Of a DNA stretch of 48,622 bases, positions 40,009 to 48,622 are shown piece after piece (within the stretch, counting starts at the first letter, position 1; every line of letters starts with the position of its first letter). Location: the NCBI GenBank assembly GCA_947486185.1, contig CANKTH010000025.1:1-48622 (forward strand), in the 5' to 3' direction. The notes beneath the pieces are model-generated. The model saw nothing but the letters and a program-made list of their open reading frames with translations. It had not been told where the DNA came from and did no database searches. Made by a program: the position numbers and the translations under genes. The stretch is from Deltaproteobacteria bacterium. Its GTDB lineage: Bacteria > Myxococcota_A > UBA796 > SXON01.

Positions 40009-40706
40009 GTCGGCGTCGGAGGCGCGTCGGGATCCCAGTTGATCGGCGCTTCACCACGCTCGGTGAGCCAACGGTTGATCGTCGAGAAGGGGCGCCGCCC
40101 AAAAAACCCTTTGTTCGCCGAGAGCGGGGAGGGATGCGGCGCGGTGAGCACGAGGTGACGCGACGCATCGATCATGCTGGCCTTCCGCCCCGCGGCCGCA
40201 CCCCAGAGCACGAAGACCAGGCCGGAACGTCGGCGCTCGAGCTCGAAGATCACCCGGTCCGTGAATCGCTCCCAGCCGCGCTCCCGATGGGAATTCGCGA
40301 CGTGCGCCCGAACCGTCAGCGTCGTGTTGAGTAGGAGCACTCCCTGTCGCGCCCAGGCGCCGAGCGCGCCGTGCGCCCGCGGCGGTATTCCGAGGTCGGA
40401 CTGGAGCTCCTTGTAGATGTTCCGCAACGAAGGCGGGATCTCGACACCGCGCCGGACGCTGAAGCAGAGGCCGTGAGCTTGACCGGGCCCGTGGTAGGGA
40501 TCCTGCCCCAACAACACCACCCGGACGGCCTCGAATCCTACGGGCGCGAACGCCGCAAAGATGTCGGGCCCAGGCGGAAAGACCACGTGCTCGCGCTTCT
40601 CTTCGGCCAGAAAAGCACGCAGCTCTTTCATATACGGCTCGTCGAACTCCGGACCCAAGACCTGCAGCCACGACTCAGGGAGCTGGGGCCGCCGGGCCTC
40701 CGCCAC
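40005..40706 (-). CDS. ung: Uracil-DNA glycosylase, family 1
   Basis: 233 residues, the usual length. LLGQDPYHGPGQAHGL holds the water-activating Asp69, PPSLRNIYKELQSDL and GVLLLNTTLTV are typical, and HPSPLSA with His191 is the leucine-loop motif that enters the DNA minor groove. It excises uracil from DNA in base-excision repair. The GTG start at 40706 lies three bases after the stop of a small membrane-protein gene, and the 3' end overlaps the AmpG-like gene by four bases, so the three are probably one transcript. Identification is secure; the start codon lacks a clear Shine-Dalgarno sequence. Confidence 0.96.
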   Translation of the reverse strand: MAEARRPQLPESWLQVLGPEFDEPYMKELRAFLAEEKREHVVFPPGPDIFAAFAPVGFEAVRVVLLGQDPYHGPGQAHGLCFSVRRGVEIPPSLRNIYKELQSDLGIPPRAHGALGAWARQGVLLLNTTLTVRAHVANSHRERGWERFTDRVIFELERRRSGLVFVLWGAAAGRKASMIDASRHLVLTAPHPSPLSANKGFFGRRPFSTINRWLTERGEAPINWDPDAPPTPT

Positions 40707-40709
40707 GCT

Positions 40710-40952
40710 TCAGCGCCGCCGACCTGGACCGGGTCCACCCCGTGGCGCCGGCCCCCGGGGCGGCGCTCCGCGAGGCGGGCCGGGAGGGCCCCCAGGGCCG
40801 GGAGGCCCATGATGATGGTGCGGTCCACCGTGCGGGCCCGGAGGGCCGTGAGGCCGGCGGCGGCGCATGTACACCACGCCCCCCCCGAGGGCCCCGAGCA
40901 CGAGCACTCCAAAGAAGACCACCGCGACCAGCGCAACGATGCCCATACCCAT
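40710..40952 (-). CDS. Small membrane protein with Pro/Gly/His/Arg-rich cytoplasmic tail
   Basis: 80 residues. One transmembrane helix (MGMGIVALVAVVFFGVLVLG) is followed by a Gly-rich turn, then Arg-Arg-Arg-Arg and a long tail of Pro, Gly, His and Arg including a His cluster (GGPHHHHGPP). The Arg run after the helix suggests the tail is in the cytoplasm. Support for a real gene: AAGGGAG six bases before ATG 40952, and a stop just three bases before the ung start. The His-rich tail could bind metal, and the Pro-rich tail could bind partner domains. No family is recognised. Low-complexity composition means homologs would be hard to detect. Confidence 0.65.
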   Translation of the reverse strand: MGMGIVALVAVVFFGVLVLGALGGGVVYMRRRRPHGPPGPHGGPHHHHGPPGPGGPPGPPRGAPPRGPAPRGGPGPGRRR

Positions 40953-40976
40953 GTGCAGCTCCCTTCAACGCCGTCC

Positions 40977-40982
40977 GCTAAC
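40977..40982 (-). promoter_or_regulatory. GTTAGC motif upstream of the small-protein/ung/AmpG operon
   Basis: Reverse-strand GTTAGC lies 24 bases before ATG 40952. It resembles motifs before glgA, carA, CBS and the kinase. Function unproven. Confidence 0.25.
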
Positions 40983-41056
40983 CGGTGGTCACGCGATGCG
41001 GAAGCTCGTCACGCAGCGGCGCGGTGGCCACCCCGGCATGCTCCCGCACCAGGCGC

Positions 41057-41599
41057 TCAGCCCGGGCAACGCTCGGAGAAGTATCCGGGGTCGTGACCAC
41101 CCCGCTCGCAGCCCACGAAGGCACCGGAGGTGTCGCTGACCATGAACAACCAGCTGGTCGTGCGGATCTCGTCGGGGCTGTCGAACAGGGTCGTGCTCCC
41201 GTTGACCTGGTCGGACGGCGAGGAGACGGCGTCGAGCACCAGCTCCTTCCTCACGCAGTCGGCCCCGGCGCCTTCGCACGGTGCCGGGCGGAACCCGGTG
41301 TGCTCCTCCATCCACACGCCACAGACCACTTCTTTGTCCGGGCCGCATGAGAAGCCAGGATCACCCGTCTGGATCAGCTCGAGCGTGACGTTGCCGAACT
41401 CGCCGGACGCCTCGACCGCCCACTCGCAGGTGGCCTCCGTGCACGAGCCGCCGGCCATCGTGATCGTGATGGACGCGCCCGTATCCGTGTCAGTGTCCGA
41501 ATCGCCACTCGATTCCTCGTCTTCGTCTTCTTCGTCGTCCTCGTCGTCATCGTCTTTGTCGAACAGACCGCAGCCCAGGGTGAGGAAGAGAAATAGCAT
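41057..41599 (-). CDS. Lipoprotein with acidic linker, unknown function
   Basis: 180 residues from ATG 41599. MLFLFLTLGC is a ten-residue lipoprotein signal with Cys10. It is followed by a strongly acidic stretch (FDKDDDDEDDEEDEDEESS) and an Asp/Thr linker (DTDTDTG). The rest, with six or more Cys (SCTEATCEWAVE, FSCGPDKEVVCG, APCEGAGADCVRK), looks like a small disulfide-bonded beta domain. A start at 41644 would add 15 residues including Arg-Arg; the shorter one puts the hydrophobic signal at the end. I do not recognise the family. It stands between the ung operon and the divergent 598-residue gene. Confidence 0.78.
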   Translation of the reverse strand: MLFLFLTLGCGLFDKDDDDEDDEEDEDEESSGDSDTDTDTGASITITMAGGSCTEATCEWAVEASGEFGNVTLELIQTGDPGFSCGPDKEVVCGVWMEEHTGFRPAPCEGAGADCVRKELVLDAVSSPSDQVNGSTTLFDSPDEIRTTSWLFMVSDTSGAFVGCERGGHDPGYFSERCPG

Positions 41600-41743
41600 A
41601 GGCGAGGCATACCACAACCGACGCGAGCCCGCATCCGCTCCCAACAGGATCGTTCACACTCACCGCGGATGCCCCGCCTCCCCCGACCCGCTAACTTGAG
41701 CGCCTTCAGCCCCGTCGCCACACCTCCTCGCCAGAGTTCCACC

Positions 41744-43540
41744 ATGTACCCCGATCATCAGAAGCCGGTCCAGCTCGTGAACGTCCCGTTGCCGCCCGAG
41801 GCCGAGCGCGCCACTCGCGGCGCCGCCCTGCCAGTGCCGGGTGAGAAAAAAACGCGGTATCACCTGCCTGAACGCCTCGAGTCGCCGAGCCCGGTGGGCT
41901 ACCGCACCCGGCTGCCGCTGTCGCACGAAGAGGCGGGCGCCGCCGCGGCGCTCCTGAGCCTCCGCCGCCCCCGGGGCTTCGTGGAGGGCCCCGGTTTGAC
42001 CGAGGGCGAGCTGTTCGAGGAGTGTAGTCTGGGGGTGCTCTCCGCCCGTCAGTCAACCAACTACCGCGGTTATCGGCAGGTGAGCCTGGGACCGGAGGCC
42101 AGCCGCGAGCTCGTGCCCTTGCTCGCCCGGCTCCAGCACCGGGAGGCCGATCCGCTCGCCCAACCCGCCTACACCCACATCGTCCTCGATCGTCCCTACC
42201 GAACCCCTTTCACCTTCCTCCTGACCTTTGTCGGACACAAACCACTGACCTCGTTGTGGACGGTCGCTCGCCGCGCCTGGCGCAAACGGTATGCGCACGA
42301 GGACGATCTCCCGACCATCGGCTTCCTTCCTCACCTTCACGTGGGAATCCTCGCCGACGCGATGGAGCGGGCGGCGGTGCTGGCTTCGGGGGGCCGACGG
42401 GCAGCGCTGGTGATGTCCGCGCCTTTCGCAGGAGCGGCCCGGCAGGCCGAAAACCAGGCCGTCCTCCGTGAGATTGAGGCCCTCGTCGGCCTGAGCGCTG
42501 CTGAGCGGGCCCAGGGCTGGCGTGTCGCGCTGGTGAGCCAGGTCGGGTACCTCGCCGAGCCGCTGCCGCTCCCCCCAACCCTGTGTCGTAAACTTGGGGC
42601 CAACCTGCTAGGCTTCCGAAGTGAACGTATCCAACCCGGGGTAAACCAGGAGGAGGGCGCGCCAGCGCCTTACGGCCGGCGGCAGACGATGGACGTCCCG
42701 GATGAGCTGGTGGAAAACGCCGGCAGAGCCGCCTACAACGCATTCTCTCACTGGACCGGCCTCGACCGGGAGCGCGCGAAGTTGCTGCTCCTGATGACCC
42801 GGATCGACGTGCTCTCACCCCACGGAAAGGACCGGTTGAGGGCGGTTCGTCGTGAGCTGGAGGACATCACCGACCGCGTGGTCGCCGACCTGCCGCTGTG
42901 GGCCGACCTCCCCACCGGAAAGGCCCTGTCGCGGAACGCAGCGCGGGGGCGTAAAGCATTCGCGCTCGCGGGTCAGCGCGTCTATGTGGGCGGCCTCTCG
43001 CGAACTGAGGTGGCACAGGCGGGCATAGGGTGGGAGCAGGCCCTACGCGCGCTCGGCGCCGCCGCCTCCCGGAGCGCACTGGTAGCCGAGCTCTCGGGCA
43101 CCATTGAGCTCCCCGCTGACCTCGATCTGCTCGCGGGCACCTGCCTGATGGCCGGCCCGGTCAACCAGAATGACATCGGCAAACAGTTCTACGGCATCCC
43201 TGACCTGCTCGCCGCGGACTTTGCCGGTCGCGATCCCACCTCGCTGCTCGTCTGGACGCTGAAGGCCAAGACCGTGGCCGATCCTATCGGCAACGAGGAG
43301 CAGCTGCTCGACGCCCGCCGCAAGGGCGCGCTGGTCGACCTGCGCCCGGGCCCGCACGAGGTGGTCTCGGTCCCGCACAAGGGCGCGCTCCGCCCGATGC
43401 GGCAGGACGGCGCAGTGGTCAACGCGGAACGTGCTTTTGCGGACGCCGGGAACTTCGTGGTCGCGGCTGACGGCAGGGAGATCGAGGGCAACCGCGGCGC
43501 ACCGTGGCCGGGACGTGATAAACCGGCTTTTGAGGGCTGA
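41744..43540 (+). CDS. Conserved-looking cytoplasmic protein of unknown function
   Basis: 598 residues from ATG 41744; an in-frame ATG at 41669 would add 25 low-complexity residues. There is no signal peptide or membrane segment. I do not recognise a family. Codon use and amino-acid composition are typical of the neighbouring genes. Visible blocks are TRYHLPERLESPSPVGYRTR, THIVLDRPYRTPFTFLLTFV, LPTIGFLPHLHVGILADAME, YNAFSHWTGLDRERAKLLLL and AGTCLMAGPVNQNDIGKQFY, with many Arg/Leu/Ala helices between. The ordered, low-repeat sequence suggests an enzyme or structural protein of several domains. It lies 96 bases upstream of carA on the same strand. Confidence 0.78.
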   Translation: MYPDHQKPVQLVNVPLPPEAERATRGAALPVPGEKKTRYHLPERLESPSPVGYRTRLPLSHEEAGAAAALLSLRRPRGFVEGPGLTEGELFEECSLGVLSARQSTNYRGYRQVSLGPEASRELVPLLARLQHREADPLAQPAYTHIVLDRPYRTPFTFLLTFVGHKPLTSLWTVARRAWRKRYAHEDDLPTIGFLPHLHVGILADAMERAAVLASGGRRAALVMSAPFAGAARQAENQAVLREIEALVGLSAAERAQGWRVALVSQVGYLAEPLPLPPTLCRKLGANLLGFRSERIQPGVNQEEGAPAPYGRRQTMDVPDELVENAGRAAYNAFSHWTGLDRERAKLLLLMTRIDVLSPHGKDRLRAVRRELEDITDRVVADLPLWADLPTGKALSRNAARGRKAFALAGQRVYVGGLSRTEVAQAGIGWEQALRALGAAASRSALVAELSGTIELPADLDLLAGTCLMAGPVNQNDIGKQFYGIPDLLAADFAGRDPTSLLVWTLKAKTVADPIGNEEQLLDARRKGALVDLRPGPHEVVSVPHKGALRPMRQDGAVVNAERAFADAGNFVVAADGREIEGNRGAPWPGRDKPAFEG

Positions 43541-43605
43541 TCAGGCCGTCGCCGAGGGACTCGTACGCTTGTTCGCCTCCCGCCACACCGCGGGCGCTCA
43601 AACCC

Positions 43606-43611
43606 GTTAGA
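43606..43611 (+). promoter_or_regulatory. GTTAGA motif upstream of carA
   Basis: GTTAGA ends 25 bases before GTG 43637 in the 96-bp gap after the unknown 598-residue gene. It is the same motif as before glgA. Possible promoter core. Confidence 0.25.
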
Positions 43612-43636
43612 CGCCGGCGCGTCAGCGGGGGTCGAA

Positions 43637-44732
43637 GTGCGCGGAGTGCTGCTCTTGGAAGATGGTCGGTTTTTCGAGGGAACCGCCTTCGGCGCCACGG
43701 CGACGCAGGTGGGCGAGGTGGTGTTCAACACCGCGCTCTCCGGCTACCAGGAAGTGCTCACCGACCCCTCCTACTGCGAACAGATCGTGGTGATGACCGC
43801 GGCGCACGTAGGCAACTACGGCACCAACGACGAGGACGCCGAGTCCGATCGGGTACATGTCGCCGGCTTCATCGCGCGCAGCTTCTCGCCGATGCACTCC
43901 AACCACCGCGCGACCCGCAGCTTACAGACGGAGCTGGAGCGTGCGGGCGTGCCGGGCCTCCAGGGCATCGACACGCGCGCCCTGGTGCGTCACATCCGGA
44001 GCCGCGGCGCGATGCGCGCGGTGATCTCGACCGAAAACCTCGATCGTGACGCCCTGCTCGGAAGGCTCGAGTCCTGGCCGGGAATGGCCGGGCGGGCGCT
44101 CGCCGCCGAAGTGAGCTGCCGGGAGCCGTACATCTTCGCGGCCCCCGCGGCTCCCGTGGCCCGGATCAACGTGTTGGACGGTGGTGTGAAGCGCAACATC
44201 TTGCGACTCGTCGCGTCCATGGGCTGCGAGGTTCGGGTCTTCCCTGCAAGAAGCTCCGCCTCAGAGCTGCAAGACGGGGCCGACGCGGTGCTCCTCACGA
44301 ACGGACCGGGTGACCCCGCGGCGCACCCGGAGATCATCGCGGAGGTCCGGAAGCTGCTCGGAAAGGTGCCGCTCCTCGGGGTCTGTCTTGGCCAGCAACT
44401 GTTGGGGCTCGCGCTGGGCGCCGATACCTTCAAGCTCCGCTTCGGCCACCGAGGCGGCAACCACCCAGTGCGGGACCTCGAGACGGGACGCGTCGAAATC
44501 ACCAGCCAGAACCATGGCTTCTGCGTCAACCCAGAGGGCCTGGCGCGCGCCGGCGCCCGGCTGACCCACATCAACCTCAATGACGGCACCCTCGAAGGTT
44601 TTCGCCATGACGACCTCCGGGTGATGTGTGTCCAGTTCCACCCCGAGGCCAGCCCCGGGCCGCATGATTCGGCCCACCTGCTGGTAGACCGTTACCTCCG
44701 TTTTGCCGGTATTCTTCCGGTTCGAGGCGCTG

Positions 44733-44746
<14 letters not shown>
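43637..44746 (+). CDS. carA: Carbamoyl-phosphate synthase small (glutaminase) subunit
   Basis: 369 residues from GTG 43637, which has GGGG six bases upstream. The N-terminal half has the CarA-specific pattern [20 protein letters not shown]. The C-terminal half is a class I glutamine amidotransferase with nucleophile Cys250 in GVCLGQQLL and His335-Pro-Glu337 (VQFHPEAS), giving the full triad. It releases ammonia from glutamine for CarB, supplying carbamoyl phosphate to pyrimidine and arginine synthesis. The 3' end overlaps carB by 14 bases. A GTTAGA element upstream is a possible promoter. No pyrimidine-attenuator structure was identified. Confidence 0.96.
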
Positions 44747-47935
<3,189 letters not shown>

Positions 47936-47939
<4 letters not shown>

Positions 47940-48622
47940 CCGGGCCAGAGCGTCTCGAACAAGGCAGCAAGCTCCTCGGCATCCTCCCGAATCGCCTGTT
48001 GGCGTCGGTGGGTGCTCGCAAGGACGTCGGCGCGGAGCAGCGCGGTCTCGGCAGGGCTCAAAAATACCCGATCACATCGGGGATTCCCGTCACCCAGGTA
48101 CGCCCCGAAGGCGCAGGTCTCCACCCGCCGGCTGTCCAACGCCGCCACCGCCGCAGCGCCGAGGCCAGCGAGTCGCGCCTCAGCCCAGGCGCTCAAAAAA
48201 GCGGCGCGATCCAGGTCTCTGAGCGGAGCGAGCTCCGAGCTCTCGGTAGGGGGCAGGCGGATCTCGGACTGAGCCAGCGTCATGGCCATCTCGGGCCCAA
48301 GCTCGAAGCGGTCGGTCACCCCGGCGTGCGACATCCGGAAGAGCAGAAGGGTGAACCCACCCTCGCCTGCTGCACCGAAGTTGACCTTGAGCCGCGCCCC
48401 CCACCCTGTGGCACCAACCGCGGGAAACTCCGCGGCATCCCATGATAACTGAGCGACCTCGCCCCCACCTGGCGGCTGATCGAGCGACAGCACCCGCCAC
48501 CCCCGTCCGGCGCCTTCATGACGACCGAGGCATCCGGCCGGCCCGTCCAGGCCCCGACATGCGCTCAGCTCGGCCCCCAGACCGCCAAAACCGAGGGGCT
48601 CGAACGCCCAACCCGCCGCGGC
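47936..48622 (-). CDS. Unknown protein, C-terminal part (cut by right edge)
   Basis: The reverse frame is open from the right edge to the stop at 47936, giving 228 residues with no start visible in context; a GTG at 48493 is internal, because the frame continues 43 more codons to the edge. The upstream part ([58 protein letters not shown]) is beta-rich with paired Cys, and the C-terminal 100 residues are Ala/Leu/Arg/Glu-rich helices ([20 protein letters not shown]). I do not recognise the family. It may be a periplasmic protein, but no signal is within the window. Its stop overlaps the carB stop in one CTAG. Confidence 0.7.

Noticed and set aside
44703..44732. Earlier carB start adding ten residues
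   Set aside because: ATG 44733 has GAGG at good spacing and matches the known CarB N-terminus.

Overview
This 48.6 kb window is GC-rich, densely coding bacterial chromosome. Several protein features point to Myxococcota (the former Deltaproteobacteria) or a close neighbour. One protein ends in a clear MYXO-CTERM-type surface-sorting tail (Cys pair, hydrophobic stretch, Arg run) and two others have similar tails. There is a C-terminal AgmX/PglI (TonB-like) domain, a eukaryote-like Ser/Thr kinase with membrane segments, and a large set of lipoproteins, several with MopE-like putative metal-binding repeats of the DCDD type. I see no tRNA, rRNA, CRISPR array, insertion sequence or phage gene. I count 34 coding regions, two of them cut by the window edges.

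Layout. 0-5.8 kb: an edge fragment of a MopE-like lipoprotein, then a forward run of a PPP-type phosphatase, an M24-like peptidase overlapping a secreted M1 aminopeptidase with HEAT repeats, and a polysaccharide flippase. 5.9-12.5 kb (reverse): an ArsJ-like organoarsenical exporter, a large MopE-like lipoprotein with lamin-tail and nidogen-like parts, a von Willebrand A lipoprotein and a sulfatase-like lipoprotein. 12.6-20.0 kb: a nitroreductase facing a reverse run of cystathionine beta-synthase, a TolC-type protein, an unknown lipoprotein, a Ser/Thr kinase and a kelch lipoprotein. 20.1-27.0 kb: a secreted-protein cluster of an unknown lipoprotein, a propeller-like protein, a GH18 chitinase-like enzyme, a CotH-like protein and a MopE/fibrinogen-like lipoprotein. 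27.1-30.7 kb: glycogen synthase, then a MopE-repeat/purple-acid-phosphatase fusion. 30.8-38.8 kb: a glycoside hydrolase and FGly-type sulfatase pair, a beta-barrel-like protein, and a lipoprotein built from TolR/ExbD-like modules plus a TonB-like end. 38.8-41.6 kb: an AmpG-like transporter, uracil-DNA glycosylase, a small Pro/Gly/His-rich membrane protein and an acidic lipoprotein. 41.7-48.6 kb: an unrecognised 598-residue protein, carA-carB, and the C-terminal part of an unknown protein.

How the genes work together. Housekeeping functions (carAB, glgA, ung, CBS) are interleaved with envelope and secreted proteins. The secreted set (two sulfatase-family proteins, GH18, a GH5-like hydrolase, M1 peptidase, acid phosphatase) suggests extracellular breakdown of polymers. 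The MopE-like, CotH-like and fibrinogen-like proteins look like surface or matrix components. Many genes overlap or nearly abut: ATGA or GTGA start/stop overlaps, one divergent pair whose start codons share a CATG palindrome, one convergent pair whose stop codons share CTAG, and one convergent pair whose C-terminal sorting tails are encoded antisense to each other.

Most unusual features. Many exported proteins have extremely short signal peptides (about 7-12 residues before the lipobox Cys), most without any Lys/Arg. The antisense overlap of two sorting tails at 21.57-21.67 kb is also striking. A GTTAG motif lies shortly upstream of several presumed first-in-operon genes and may be part of the local promoter. 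Start codons below were chosen from reading-frame limits, Shine-Dalgarno-like sequence and signal-peptide position. Many genes lack a clear Shine-Dalgarno site, so those starts are inferences.
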